Part shown: piece after piece, positions 6,690-14,829 of the stretch
Position numbering within the stretch: position 1 is the stretch's first letter
Layout of the letters: each line of letters starts with the position of its first letter
Origin: Gemmatimonadaceae bacterium
Lineage (GTDB): Bacteria; Gemmatimonadota; Gemmatimonadetes; Gemmatimonadales; Gemmatimonadaceae
Assembly (NCBI GenBank): GCA_013361935.1
Contig: JABFXC010000115.1
Location: forward strand, 1 to 36,851
DNA length: 36,851 bases
Direction: 5' to 3'
The notes under the pieces: model-generated
Databases searched by the model: none
What the model was told of the DNA's origin: nothing
What the model saw: the letters and a program-made list of their open reading frames with translations, nothing else
Made by a program: the position numbers and the translations under genes

Positions 6690-9164
6690 ATGCTGCTCCC
6701 TCTTCTCGCTGCCATCCTTTCCGCGACGGCGCCGCTCGCGCCGGCGCAGGTCCGCGACACCGTTCCCGTCGCGAAGTCCGACAGCGCGAAGAAGAAGGGC
6801 GGCCATTCGGTGACCCTCACCGTCCGCGATCGCGACAGCGGCGAGTGCGCGGGGCTGTCGACGGGCTCCAGCGACAACGACGCCTGCAAGGCGAGCCGGG
6901 TCGCGGCGAAGCGCATCCCCGTCACCCCCGCGCTGATCGCGAGCGCGTACGCGACCCCGGCGACGCGCGCCCTCGTCCTCCGCGCCCGCGAGGCGCGAAC
7001 CGCGGTCGACTCGACGCTGCGCTCGTATCGCGCCACCGCCTACCAGCGGATGTCCGCGGGGATCGCGCTCCGCGCGCTCGCTCCCGAGCGCCTTGCCGCG
7101 CGCGGGGAACAGTCAGCGAAGGTGTGGTGGGATCGCGACCGCGGCGCGCTCGTGCAGATCAACGGCGCTCGCGCCGTCCAGATGCTCGACGACGACGACA
7201 AGGATGACGACCGCGACCCGTCGAGCACCGAGACCATCGGCCTTCCCTACGTGCCCGGGGAGGACCGCCTCTGGCCGGTCGGCCGTTGGAAGGTGGACGT
7301 CGGCGACGAGGAGATCATCCATCCCCTCGCCGCGGGTGCCGAGGCGTACTACACGTACTCGCTCGGCGACTCGGTCGGGATCCGGATCCCGCGCGGCGGC
7401 GAGTACCACCTCATCGAGCTGCGCGTGAATCCGCGCGCCGCGCGCTGGAACGCGGTCGTCGGCTCGCTCTGGCTCGACCGCGAGACCGCGCAGATCGTCC
7501 GCGCCGCGTATCGGCTCGCCTCCCCGCTCGACCTCTGGATCGCGATCGACGAGGACGACGCGCATGACAGGGCGAACGGCGAGAAGGACGACGACATCCC
7601 GGGGTGGATCAGGTCCGCGTTCCATCCCATGCGCGCCTCGCTCTCCGCGGTGACGCAGGAGTTCGCGCTGCAGGGCGGACACTGGTGGCTCCCGATCTCG
7701 CGCACCGCCGAGGGGAGAGTCGAGGTCGGGTCGATGCGCATCCCGCTGTCGTGGGAGGAGCGCTTCACCTACGACGACGTGAGCGGAGCGCCGCTCCCAG
7801 GTGCCGCGCTCGATTCGCTCGCCACGCAGTACGCGGCGCGGCTCCCACTCGCCGACACCGCCGCGCTGGCGCGCGAGGGGCATGTCCCCGGCGACTCGGC
7901 ATGGAACGCCGCGCGCCGGCAGCTCGACTCCCTGCAGAGCGCCGAGAAGACCGCGTGTGTCGAGTCGCTGAAGGGGACACGCACCGAGATCACGACGCGC
8001 TTCGGCGTGCGCACCTTCATCGTCGTCCCCTGTGACACCGCCGTCCTCGCGCACTCACCCGATCTGCCGCCGTCGATCTACGAGTCGAGCGACGTGGTGT
8101 TCGGCGCGACCGACCGCGACGAGCTGCGGCAGTGGGCGATGTCGATCCAGGCGGAGGGCGAGGAAGGGAAGCGTCCCCCGCCGACGATCCTCTACGGCAT
8201 CGGCGGCGGGCTGACGCGCTACAATCGCGTGGAAGGGCTCTCGCTGGGTGTCCGCGCCGAACAGCGGTTGAAGCGCGGCTACGCGGCGCACGCGGTGGCG
8301 CGCTTCGGCGTCGCCGATCTGCATCCGGGTGGCGAGATCGGGATCTCGCACACGAACCCCATCCGCACCTGGGACCTCACCGCCTATCACCGGCTCGCGG
8401 TCGCCGGCGACTACGGAGACCCGTTCACCCTCGGCGCATCGTTGGGCGCGCTGCTCTTCGGGCGCGACGACGGCTTCTACTTTCGCGCGACCGGCGCCGA
8501 GCTGACGCGGACGTCGAACGACCGCACGGTGGTTCAATGGCGGCTCTTCGGTGAGCACGAAGGCGACGCGCCGATGAAGACCAACGTCTCGCTCGCGCAC
8601 CTCGGCAACGGCCGGTTCGCGGAGAACATCCTCGCCCGGCGCGGCGACGTCGCAGGGCTCGGGGTGACGGTGACGCGGGCCTTCGGCGACGATCCGCGCG
8701 GATGGCGGCTGCTTGCGAGCACGCGCGGCGAGGCGGCGACGGGGACCTTCGATTACTCGCGCGCGCTCGCCGACCTCACGCTCTCGCGTCCGCTCCCCCT
8801 GGGCACGGAGGGCGCGCTCACCGGCGCGGCGGGGCTCGCGGGCGGGGACGCGCCGATTCAGAAGCTGTTCTTCATCGGCGGGCCGCAGACGGTGCGCGGG
8901 ATCGATCCCGGGAGCGGGGTCGGCGACGCGTTCTGGCTCGGCCGCGGCGAGCTCGCGCTGTCGCGCGGCCCCTTCAAGCCGGTCGTCTTCGGCGACCTCG
9001 GCTGGGCCGGGAGTCGCGACGCGTGGCAGCATCCCGGGCGCCCGCTCGCCGGCGCCGGGGTCGGCGGCTCCCTCTTCGACGGGATCCTCCGCACGGACGT
9101 CGCGAAGGGAATCCGGCCTTCGGGGGGCGTGCGCGTCTATCTGTATGTTGACGCGCGGTTCTGA
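6690..9164 (+). CDS. Outer-membrane beta-barrel protein with Omp85-like C-terminus
   Basis: An 824-aa protein with signal peptide MLLPLLAAILSATAPLAPAQ. Residues ~60-470 form a soluble region I cannot name firmly; its layout (a helix-rich start, then beta segments with WWLP and WEERFTYDD motifs) recalls DUF5686-like surface proteins. The last ~320 residues look like an Omp85/ShlB barrel: the conserved GGPQTVRG loop motif near residue 730, alternating strands, and a C-terminal phenylalanine (VYLYVDARF). The barrel would sit in the outer membrane, with the N-terminal part probably periplasmic. An in-frame ATG at 6615 would add 25 residues before the signal peptide and is rejected. A MITE-like element ends 86 bases upstream. 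Function could be protein or lipid translocation, or simply a surface barrel. Confidence 0.75.
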   Translation: MLLPLLAAILSATAPLAPAQVRDTVPVAKSDSAKKKGGHSVTLTVRDRDSGECAGLSTGSSDNDACKASRVAAKRIPVTPALIASAYATPATRALVLRAREARTAVDSTLRSYRATAYQRMSAGIALRALAPERLAARGEQSAKVWWDRDRGALVQINGARAVQMLDDDDKDDDRDPSSTETIGLPYVPGEDRLWPVGRWKVDVGDEEIIHPLAAGAEAYYTYSLGDSVGIRIPRGGEYHLIELRVNPRAARWNAVVGSLWLDRETAQIVRAAYRLASPLDLWIAIDEDDAHDRANGEKDDDIPGWIRSAFHPMRASLSAVTQEFALQGGHWWLPISRTAEGRVEVGSMRIPLSWEERFTYDDVSGAPLPGAALDSLATQYAARLPLADTAALAREGHVPGDSAWNAARRQLDSLQSAEKTACVESLKGTRTEITTRFGVRTFIVVPCDTAVLAHSPDLPPSIYESSDVVFGATDRDELRQWAMSIQAEGEEGKRPPPTILYGIGGGLTRYNRVEGLSLGVRAEQRLKRGYAAHAVARFGVADLHPGGEIGISHTNPIRTWDLTAYHRLAVAGDYGDPFTLGASLGALLFGRDDGFYFRATGAELTRTSNDRTVVQWRLFGEHEGDAPMKTNVSLAHLGNGRFAENILARRGDVAGLGVTVTRAFGDDPRGWRLLASTRGEAATGTFDYSRALADLTLSRPLPLGTEGALTGAAGLAGGDAPIQKLFFIGGPQTVRGIDPGSGVGDAFWLGRGELALSRGPFKPVVFGDLGWAGSRDAWQHPGRPLAGAGVGGSLFDGILRTDVAKGIRPSGGVRVYLYVDARF

Positions 9165-9222
9165 TTGGAACGAGCGCCGGGGTCCGTGTTTTGATTGAGT
9201 CCAGGCGCGCGTAGGGTTGGAG

Positions 9223-9280
9223 GCAGGAGGCGGGAGGCTGAAGGCTGAAAGCATGATGCCTCCTGCATACCGCCTCCTGC
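9223..9280. repeat. Short inverted repeat of GGAGGC words
   Basis: GCAGGAGGCGG (9223-9233) is an exact inverted match to CCGCCTCCTGC (9270-9280), with GGAGGCTGAAGGCTGAAA between them. It lies in the spacer before cysK and resembles the other word-palindromes of this window. It may act as a terminator for the outer-membrane gene, but no T run follows. Confidence 0.5.
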
Positions 9281-9339
9281 TTACAGCCCGCGGCGACGAA
9301 GCGCCGGAGCGCATCACGAGTCCCCGAGCCGGAAGCACG

Positions 9340-10251
9340 ATGAAAGCGAACAACATCCTCGAGACGATCGGCAACACGCCGCACGTCCGCATCAACAGGC
9401 TCTTCGGGCCGCGCGCCGAAGTGTGGATGAAGCTCGAGCGCGCGAACCCCGGCGGGAGCATCAAGGACCGCATCGGGATCGCGATGATCGAGGACGCCGA
9501 GCAGCGCGGGCTCCTGAAGCAGGGCGGCACGATCATCGAGCCGACCTCGGGGAACACGGGGATCGGGCTGGCGATGGCCGCGGCGGTGAAGGGCTACCGG
9601 CTCATCCTCGTCATGCCGGAGTCGATGTCGGTCGAGCGGCGGCGCATCCTCAAGGCGTACGGCGCGGAGGTCGACCTCACCGCGCGCGAGAAGGGGATGC
9701 GCGGTGCGATCGAGCGAGCGAAGGAGCTGAGCGCGCAGAATCCCGGCTCCTGGATCCCGCAGCAGTTCGAGAACCCGGCCAACCCGGCGGTCCATCGCCG
9801 CACCACGGCGCAGGAGATCCTCCGCGACTTCCCCGACGGACTCGACTACCTGATCACGGGCGTCGGCACCGGCGGCCACATCACCGGGGTCGGCGAGGCG
9901 CTCAAGGAGAAGTGGCCGAAGCTGAAGGTGCTCGCCGTCGAGCCGGCGAAGTCCGCGGTGCTGAGCGGCGGCGCGCCGAGCCCGCACAAAATCCAGGGCG
10001 TCGGAACGGGGTTCATCCCCGCGGTGCTCGACCGCTCCGTTCTCGACGGCACGGTCGCGGTGACCGAGGAGGACGCGTACGCGTACGCCGTCCGCGCGGC
10101 GAAGGAGGAAGCGATCTTCATCGGCCCCTCGTCCGGCGCGTCGCTGGCCGCCGTCGCGCAGACGCTGCCTGATGTGCCGCAGGGAAGCCGCATCCTGACG
10201 TTCTGCTACGACACGGGAGAGCGGTACCTCTCCGTCGACGGTCTCTTCTAG
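9340..10251 (+). CDS. cysK: Cysteine synthase (O-acetylserine sulfhydrylase)
   Basis: A 303-aa PLP enzyme that replaces the acetate of O-acetylserine with sulfide to give L-cysteine. The PLP lysine is K42 in GGSIKDRIG; the substrate loop TSGNTGIG, the phosphate-binding [10 protein letters not shown] and the cofactor-contacting serine in GPSSGAS are all present. Length is typical for the CysK/CysM family. ATG 9340 begins the conserved [17 protein letters not shown]; the upstream in-frame extension is low-complexity spacer. CysK and CysM cannot be separated with certainty, but the TSGNTG loop and length favour CysK. It lies upstream of a control region with a Cys-containing leader and an SsuD-like oxygenase, which fits a sulfur-assimilation neighbourhood. 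Confidence 0.92.
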   Translation: MKANNILETIGNTPHVRINRLFGPRAEVWMKLERANPGGSIKDRIGIAMIEDAEQRGLLKQGGTIIEPTSGNTGIGLAMAAAVKGYRLILVMPESMSVERRRILKAYGAEVDLTAREKGMRGAIERAKELSAQNPGSWIPQQFENPANPAVHRRTTAQEILRDFPDGLDYLITGVGTGGHITGVGEALKEKWPKLKVLAVEPAKSAVLSGGAPSPHKIQGVGTGFIPAVLDRSVLDGTVAVTEEDAYAYAVRAAKEEAIFIGPSSGASLAAVAQTLPDVPQGSRILTFCYDTGERYLSVDGLF

Positions 10252-10306
10252 GGACTGCGAGGAGTGAGGAGTGAGGATGCGTGATTCGTGAGACTACCCT
10301 GCGATG

Positions 10307-10414
10307 GGTGAGGTGTGTGGGTGAGTGTCACGTGACTCGTGACACGCGTCGACAGCGGTTGACTGCAGCTGCCGCCGGTCACGAGTCACTCCCCACGAAA
10401 CCTCACACCTCACC
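10307..10414. repeat. Intergenic palindrome of GTGAGG words before the leader promoter
   Basis: Two nested exact inverted repeats: GGTGAGGTGTG (10307-10317) with CACACCTCACC (10404-10414), and GTGACTCGTGAC (10332-10343) with GTCACGAGTCAC (10378-10389). The core (10344-10377) contains GTTGACTGCAG. To its right the words repeat directly: ACGAAACCTCACACCTCAC recurs near 10395 and 10447, and TTCCGTTTCACGAA near 10423 and 10494. It may act as a terminator after cysK. No gene is seen between 10252 and 10520. Confidence 0.6.
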
Positions 10415-10520
10415 GCCCGCCCTTCCGTTTCACGAAGTACGAGTCACGAAACCTCACACCTCACGCCCCGCCGGGTCGTTTCACCCCCCGCAGTTCCGTT
10501 TCACGAAACACGAAACGCAG

Positions 10521-10550
10521 TTGACTCCCAGTCGTCGACCCGCTTACGAT
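10521..10550 (+). promoter_or_regulatory. Sigma-70-type promoter for a leaderless leader peptide
   Basis: TTGACT (10521-10526) and TACGAT (10545-10550) are separated by 18 bases and match -35/-10 consensus elements well. The first base of the ATG at 10556 lies 6 bases after the -10 box, exactly where transcription should start, so the transcript would be leaderless. It drives the leader and, on read-through, the ATP-grasp/monooxygenase genes. Confidence 0.65.
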
Positions 10551-10555
10551 TCGTC

Positions 10556-10627
10556 ATGCGCTCGCACCTCGCACTCGCGTGTTGTCTCACGTGGCCTCAT
10601 CCGCCACGAGCCGAGTCGCGCATCTAG
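10556..10627 (+). CDS. Putative 23-aa leader peptide with tandem Cys codons
   Basis: A short frame, ATG 10556 to TAG 10625-10627, beginning MRSHLALACC and ending PRAESRI. It has tandem TGT TGT cysteine codons (10580-10585). Its ATG coincides with the predicted transcription start, so no ribosome binding site is needed. It is followed by a hairpin (10629-10648) and a terminator-like hairpin (10661-10688). Codons 10608-10615 (GAGCCGAG) can pair with the left arm of the terminator (CTCGGTTC, 10664-10671; 8 pairs, one G-U), which gives the alternative-fold layout of an amino-acid attenuator. The operon downstream has a sulfur-type oxygenase, which fits cysteine sensing. Existence of the peptide is predicted only. 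Confidence 0.5.
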   Translation: MRSHLALACCLTWPHPPRAESRI

Positions 10628-10628
10628 G

Positions 10629-10648
10629 TACGCTCGCGTACGAGCGTA
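10629..10648 (+). promoter_or_regulatory. Pause-type hairpin between leader and attenuator
   Basis: A perfect 8-bp stem with a 4-base loop: TACGCTCG (10629-10636), loop CGTA, CGAGCGTA (10641-10648). It begins 2 bases after the leader stop codon. Its position suggests the polymerase pause hairpin of an attenuation region. Confidence 0.5.
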
Positions 10649-10660
10649 GGAGAGCAACAG

Positions 10661-10693
10661 CGCCTCGGTTCCGACGGGAACCGGGGCGTTTCC
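10661..10693 (+). terminator. Candidate attenuator (terminator-like hairpin)
   Basis: A 12-bp stem: CGCCTCGGTTCC (10661-10672), loop GACG, GGAACCGGGGCG (10677-10688), with one G-U pair, followed by TTTCCGT. The T run is short, so termination may be partial. It lies 112 bases upstream of the ATP-grasp start and overlaps an alternative pairing with leader codons. Confidence 0.6.
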
Positions 10694-10800
10694 GTATCCG
10701 TTCGTCTGCCTAACGCACTACCCGCTCGAACTCGTCGAGCGGACCGGGCGCTCGCGGAATGGCAACCGCCGCGGCGTCGTCACCCCAATGGAGAGGTTCC

Positions 10801-11859
10801 ATGAAGCCGATCGCGATCTATCACGAGCATCCGGACTGGTTCCGTCCGCTCTTCGCGGAGCTCGAGCGTCGCCACCTTCCCTGCGTGCGCCTGGATGCAT
10901 CCGCGCACGTCTACGACCCCGCCGAGACCGACGTTCCCTGGTCGGTGGTCGTCAACCGGGCATCGCCGTCCGCGTATCTCCGCGGCCACGCGCAGTCCAC
11001 CTTTCACACCCTGAACTGGCTGCGCCATCTCGAGCGCGTCGGCGTCCCCGTCGTCAACGGGTCGCGGCCGTACGAGACGGAGATCTCGAAGGCGTTGCAG
11101 CTCGACGTCCTCGCCGGACTCGGCCTCCCCTATCCACGGACCTTCGTCGTGAACTCGCCGGAGCGAGTGCGCGAGGCGGCGGCGAAGCTCCGCTATCCCG
11201 TGCTCGTCAAGGCGAACATCGGCGGCAGCGGCGCGGGGATCGTGAAGTACGACGACGAGGCGGCGCTCGCCGCCGCGGTCGACGAGGGGCGCATCGCGTT
11301 AGGCATCGACGGCGTCGCGCTCGTCCAGGAGGCGGCTCCCCTCCGCGACGGCCACATCACACGCATCGAGCTGCTCGGCGGGAAGTTCCTCTACGCGATC
11401 GACGTCTTCCCGGCGGAGGGCTCGTTCGACCTCTGCCCCGCGGACATCTGCCAGACGACGCGCGGCGAGTCGCTCGCCCGCGCGGCGTGCGCGATCGACG
11501 CGCCGAAGAACGGCATGCGCGTGCAGGCCGCGTCGCCGGCGGCGGAGATCGTCGGCGGCGCCGAGCGCATCGCGCGCGAGGTGGGGCTCGACATCGGCGG
11601 GATCGAGTTCCTCGTCGACGACCGCGACGGGAAGCACTACTACTACGACGTCAACGCGCTCTCCAACTTCGTCGCCGACGCGCCGCGCGTGATCGGCTTC
11701 GACCCGTGGCAGCCCTTCGTCGACTTCATCGAGGAGCGTGCCGGGGTGAAGCGCGGAGCAGCGCCGTCGTGGTCGGGCGAGTCGCGCCGTGCCGCGCGCC
11801 ACGAGGAGCCGGCCACCGCCGCCGCGTACGACGCGGCGGTCGCGCGCGGGGAGGGCTGA
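10801..11859 (+). CDS. ATP-grasp (RimK-like) carboxylate-amine ligase
   Basis: A 352-aa ATP-grasp protein. After an N-terminal pre-ATP-grasp domain (about residues 1-110) come the nucleotide-binding lysine strand PVLVKANIGGSGAGIVK (about 137-153), the hinge VALVQEA, and the metal-binding end DIGGIEFLVDD...YYYDVNALSNF, in which E and N coordinate Mg2+. Members of this fold join a carboxylate to an amine via an acyl-phosphate; RimK relatives add glutamate or make peptide-like compounds. The substrate is unknown. ATG 10801 follows GGAGAGG (10790-10796). It ends 2 bases before the next ATG, so it forms an operon with the flavin monooxygenase, possibly under control of the upstream leader/attenuator. 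Confidence 0.8.
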   Translation: MKPIAIYHEHPDWFRPLFAELERRHLPCVRLDASAHVYDPAETDVPWSVVVNRASPSAYLRGHAQSTFHTLNWLRHLERVGVPVVNGSRPYETEISKALQLDVLAGLGLPYPRTFVVNSPERVREAAAKLRYPVLVKANIGGSGAGIVKYDDEAALAAAVDEGRIALGIDGVALVQEAAPLRDGHITRIELLGGKFLYAIDVFPAEGSFDLCPADICQTTRGESLARAACAIDAPKNGMRVQAASPAAEIVGGAERIAREVGLDIGGIEFLVDDRDGKHYYYDVNALSNFVADAPRVIGFDPWQPFVDFIEERAGVKRGAAPSWSGESRRAARHEEPATAAAYDAAVARGEG

Positions 11860-11861
11860 GC

Positions 11862-12908
11862 ATGAGCGAGCAGCGACTGCGCTACGGCTACTGGCTCCCC
11901 GTGTTCGGCGGATGGCTGCGCAACGTTCCCGAGGAGGGAATGGAAGCGTCGTGGGAGTACGTGAAGAAGCTCGCTCGGCGGAGCGAGGAGCTCGGCTACG
12001 ACCTGACGCTCATCGCCGAGCTCTTTCTGAACGACATCAAGGGGATCGACGCGCCCTCGCTCGACGCGTGGAGCACCGCCGCCGCGCTCGCCGCGGTGAC
12101 GGAGACGCTCGAGCTGATGGTCGCGGTGCGTCCGACGTTTCACCAGCCGGCGATCCTCGCCAAGCAGGCGGCGAACGTCGACCGCATCTCCGGCGGGCGG
12201 CTCTCGCTCAACGTCGTCTCGAGCTGGTGGAAGGACGAGGCGCGGCGCTACGGGGTCCGCTTCGACGAGCACGACGACCGCTACGCGCGCACCGCGGAGT
12301 GGCTCACGGTGCTCGACGGCGCGTGGCACGAGAAGGAGTTCTCGCACCGCGGCGCGCTCTACGAGGTGAGCGAGACCATCCTCGAGCCGAAGCCGCTGCG
12401 CCGCCCGCGCCCGACGATCTACGCCGGTGGAGAGAGCGAGACGGCGAAGAATCTCATCGCTCGCCGCTGCGACGCATACGTCATGCACGGCGACCCGCCG
12501 GAGCGCATCCGTCCGAAGATCGACGACATGCGCCGCCGCCGCGACGCGGCCGGCCTCCCCGAGATGGAGTACGGGATGGCCGCCTACGCGATCGTGCGCG
12601 ACACGGAGCGCGAGGCGAAGGAGGAGCTGGCGCGCATCACCAACGTCGCGCCGGGCTCGCCGGGCTACCACAACTACCAGGACTGGATCGCCAACACCCA
12701 GCTCGAGTCGCCCGTGACGCTCGAGGACTACTCGGTCTCGAACCGCGGCCTGCGCGCCGGTCTCGTCGGCACCGCCGAGCAGGTCGCCGAGCGGATCCAG
12801 GAGCTCGAGCGCGCCGGGGTCGGATTGCTCCTGCTCCAGTGCAGCCCGCAACTGGAGGAGATGGAACGGTTCTCGGAAACCGTCATGAGGCCGCTCGCGA
12901 CGGCGTGA
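11862..12908 (+). CDS. LLM-class flavin-dependent monooxygenase, SsuD-like
   Basis: A 348-aa luciferase-like monooxygenase (bacterial luciferase/SsuD fold) using FMNH2 and O2. Landmarks include GYWLPVFGGW at the N-terminus, the flavin-region strand LMVAVRPTFHQPAILAKQAANVDRISGGRLSLNVVSSWW (in pieces about residues 86-125), HDDRYARTAEWL, and PTIYAGGESETAKNL. These features match the alkanesulfonate/dimethylsulfone monooxygenase branch more than F420 enzymes. The start ATG is 11862, two bases after the stop of the ATP-grasp gene. With cysK upstream and a Cys-codon leader, a role in releasing sulfite from organosulfur compounds is plausible, but the substrate is an inference. A flavin reductase partner is not seen in the window. 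Confidence 0.85.
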   Translation: MSEQRLRYGYWLPVFGGWLRNVPEEGMEASWEYVKKLARRSEELGYDLTLIAELFLNDIKGIDAPSLDAWSTAAALAAVTETLELMVAVRPTFHQPAILAKQAANVDRISGGRLSLNVVSSWWKDEARRYGVRFDEHDDRYARTAEWLTVLDGAWHEKEFSHRGALYEVSETILEPKPLRRPRPTIYAGGESETAKNLIARRCDAYVMHGDPPERIRPKIDDMRRRRDAAGLPEMEYGMAAYAIVRDTEREAKEELARITNVAPGSPGYHNYQDWIANTQLESPVTLEDYSVSNRGLRAGLVGTAEQVAERIQELERAGVGLLLLQCSPQLEEMERFSETVMRPLATA

Positions 12909-12927
12909 CGGTCGATACGGGGTGTCA

Positions 12928-13178
12928 GGAAACAGCGATGCGGGGTGGCGGCGGCGCGTTCCGCGGCCGCCGCGATACCGCGATGCGGAATGCGCGGATG
13001 CGCGAACTACGTGATGCGGGAACCACCTGATGCGCGATGGGGGCCGAGCGCGGCGCCAACGGCGGCCCGCGCTCGGCCAGTCCCGTATCATCGCGGTTTC
13101 CCGCATATTCGCATCTCGTATCGCGGTCTCGCGGCCACGCGCCAGAGGCGCGTGCCGCCACCCCGCATCGCTGTTTCC
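12928..13178. repeat. 251-bp large imperfect palindrome
   Basis: A perfect 25-bp inverted repeat bounds the region (12928-12952 with 13154-13178; key word ACAGCGATGCGGGGTGG). The interior continues as a weaker inverted match of ATGCGG/GCGATAC words and ends in a strong central hairpin: GGCCGAGCGCGG (13042-13053) with CCGCGCTCGGCC (13067-13078), with CGCC/GGCG nested inside. No coding potential is convincing. The central hairpin may terminate the monooxygenase operon. Confidence 0.75.
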
Positions 13179-13196
13179 CGAGTTCCCGCATCCCCC

Positions 13197-13622
13197 ATGC
13201 GCCTGACTCTCGACCTGTCCCCGAAGCCGTCCGACGAGCAGGTCATCTTCGCCGGTCTTCGCGCCTTCAACGTCGCCGTCATCGGTGATCCGCACGAATC
13301 TCCCGTCGACGTCTTCGCGCGCGACGAGAACGGTCGCGTGATCGGGGGGCTCGTCGGGCACATCAAGTGGCGATGGCTGTACGTCGCGAAGCTCTGGCTT
13401 CCCGACGGCCTGCGCGGCACCGGTGTCGGGACGGAGATCATGCGCATGGCCGAGGAGCACGCGTGGAAGGAGGGCTGCCTCGGCGTGCACCTCGACACCT
13501 TCGAGTATCAGGCGCTCCCCTTCTACCAGAAGCTCGGCTACGAGCTGTTCGGGACGCTCGAGGGCTATCCGCCGGGGTACAGGCAGTACTACCTGAAGAA
13601 GACGCGCCCCGTGGGGCAATGA
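13197..13622 (+). CDS. GNAT-family N-acetyltransferase
   Basis: A 141-aa acetyl-CoA-dependent N-acetyltransferase. The acetyl-CoA pyrophosphate loop is the LRGTGVGTEIM segment (an R-G-x-G-x-G type motif A) near residue 75, followed by helix EEHAWKEG and the late motif B stretch ALPFYQKLGYELFGTLEGYP, typical of GNAT proteins. ATG 13197 was chosen because it begins the conserved sequence; the frame upstream runs through the palindrome. It ends in an ATGA overlap with the membrane protein gene, so the two should be translationally coupled. The acceptor substrate cannot be inferred. Confidence 0.85.
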   Translation: MRLTLDLSPKPSDEQVIFAGLRAFNVAVIGDPHESPVDVFARDENGRVIGGLVGHIKWRWLYVAKLWLPDGLRGTGVGTEIMRMAEEHAWKEGCLGVHLDTFEYQALPFYQKLGYELFGTLEGYPPGYRQYYLKKTRPVGQ

Positions 13623-14281
13623 TGTCGCGCTCCGTCGCGATGCGCGCGCCGCTCACCATCGTCGGCGTCGTCGTGACGAGCGTGCTCCTCCTGCTCGGCG
13701 CGACGGAGCTGAACGTCGCGGTGCAGGGCGATCACGTCGCGCCGTGGGTCGCGATCGCGATGCTGACGCTCGCCTGCTGCGGCGTGTGGCTGACGATCTG
13801 GGCGGCGCGCGGAATGAATCCCTTCGGGCGGATCGCGCCCGAGCGGCGCGCGTCGACGCGAGCACCGGCGCGCATCGTCGTGGCGCGCGTGCTGCTCGCG
13901 CTCTCGACGCTGCTCGAGCTCCTCTTTCTCTCCGGGCTTCCGCTCGCCTCGCTCCGATGGGGCGAGCTCGTCACCGCGGAGATCATCGTCGCGCAGCTCG
14001 TCGCGACGCTCTACGCCGCCATCACGCTCGCTCACCGCGAGCCCCGCGGCCGTCGCGTCGCGATCGTGCTCGGCGCGTACATGGTGAGCCAGATCCTCCG
14101 ATCGTCGTTCCAGCTCGCGATGGCGCCGGGCAACCCCGACGCGGGTCCGGCGGCGGGGCTCTCGTATCTGCTGGCGTGGCTCTGCTTCGGGAGCGCGATC
14201 GTCGCCGCTCTCGCGGTGCTGTCGCTGCGCGACGACTGGCCGCCGCGGCACACCGATGCGGCCGGCGCGGTTGTATCTTGA
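13619..14281 (+). CDS. Uncharacterised multi-pass membrane protein
   Basis: A 220-aa hydrophobic protein with about six predicted transmembrane helices: near residues 10-28 (IVGVVVTSVLLLLGATEL), 40-60, 83-105 (VLLALSTLLELLFLSGLPLA), 112-135, 145-165 and 183-205. No family is recognised and no catalytic motif is seen. The start ATG 13619 overlaps the acetyltransferase stop as ATGA; a second ATG follows directly at 13622. Coupling to a GNAT enzyme hints at a shared function, but this is not proof. Confidence 0.7.
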   Translation: MMSRSVAMRAPLTIVGVVVTSVLLLLGATELNVAVQGDHVAPWVAIAMLTLACCGVWLTIWAARGMNPFGRIAPERRASTRAPARIVVARVLLALSTLLELLFLSGLPLASLRWGELVTAEIIVAQLVATLYAAITLAHREPRGRRVAIVLGAYMVSQILRSSFQLAMAPGNPDAGPAAGLSYLLAWLCFGSAIVAALAVLSLRDDWPPRHTDAAGAVVS

Positions 14282-14335
14282 GGGCTCGCGGCGCGCGACC
14301 GCTGCCGCCCCTCAACCACGATCCACGAGCGACGC

Positions 14336-14716
14336 ATGCGCCGCACGATGTGCAAGTCCAAGATCCACCGCGCCACCCTCACCGGCGCGGACCTCCATTA
14401 CGTCGGCAGCCTGACGGTGGACCGTGACCTGATGGACGCCGCCGACATGCTTCCGTACGAGCAGGTCCACGTCGTCAACGTCAACAACGGCAACCGGCTC
14501 GTCACGTACGTGATCGAGGGCGCGCGTGGGAGCGGCACGATGCAGCTCAACGGCGCCGCGGCGCGACTCGGCGCTCCCGGCGACGTCGTCATCGTCCTCA
14601 CGTACGGCGAGTACGAGGAGAGCGAACTGCGGGGGGGCTTCGAGCCGACGGTCGTCTTCGTGGACGCGGAGAACCGGCGGGTCGTGCTCCCCGAGCAGCA
14701 CCCCGGCAGCGAGTAG
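14336..14716 (+). CDS. panD: Aspartate 1-decarboxylase (pyruvoyl enzyme)
   Basis: Makes beta-alanine from L-aspartate for pantothenate and CoA. The 126-aa length is typical. The proenzyme cleaves itself between G24 and S25 (YVGSLTVD) to create the N-terminal pyruvoyl group; the conserved [12 protein letters not shown] stretch (with the Arg and Tyr that act in catalysis), LNGAAARL and GDVVIVLTY follow. ATG 14336 gives [16 protein letters not shown] 14348 (Met5) is a possible alternative. A TATCTT -10-like box lies at 14274-14279. It stands about 55 bases after the membrane-protein gene. Confidence 0.95.
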   Translation: MRRTMCKSKIHRATLTGADLHYVGSLTVDRDLMDAADMLPYEQVHVVNVNNGNRLVTYVIEGARGSGTMQLNGAAARLGAPGDVVIVLTYGEYEESELRGGFEPTVVFVDAENRRVVLPEQHPGSE

Positions 14717-14829
14717 AACGCTGCTCGCGCCGTCGTTCGCCACGGCGCAACCGATCCTCTCCCCGGGTTGCTTGTGTCCCGCGCGAGACGATCACAGGAT
14801 GCCCTCCCAACACGGACCGGAGGGGCGTC

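Noticed and set aside
8055..9557. Long minus frame under the outer-membrane gene and cysK
   Set aside because: Two well-conserved plus-strand genes overlap it fully; its composition is typical of an antisense shadow.
11643..13619. 658-codon minus frame across the ATP-grasp, monooxygenase and GNAT genes
   Set aside because: It spans three convincing plus genes plus the palindrome and has no recognisable motif.
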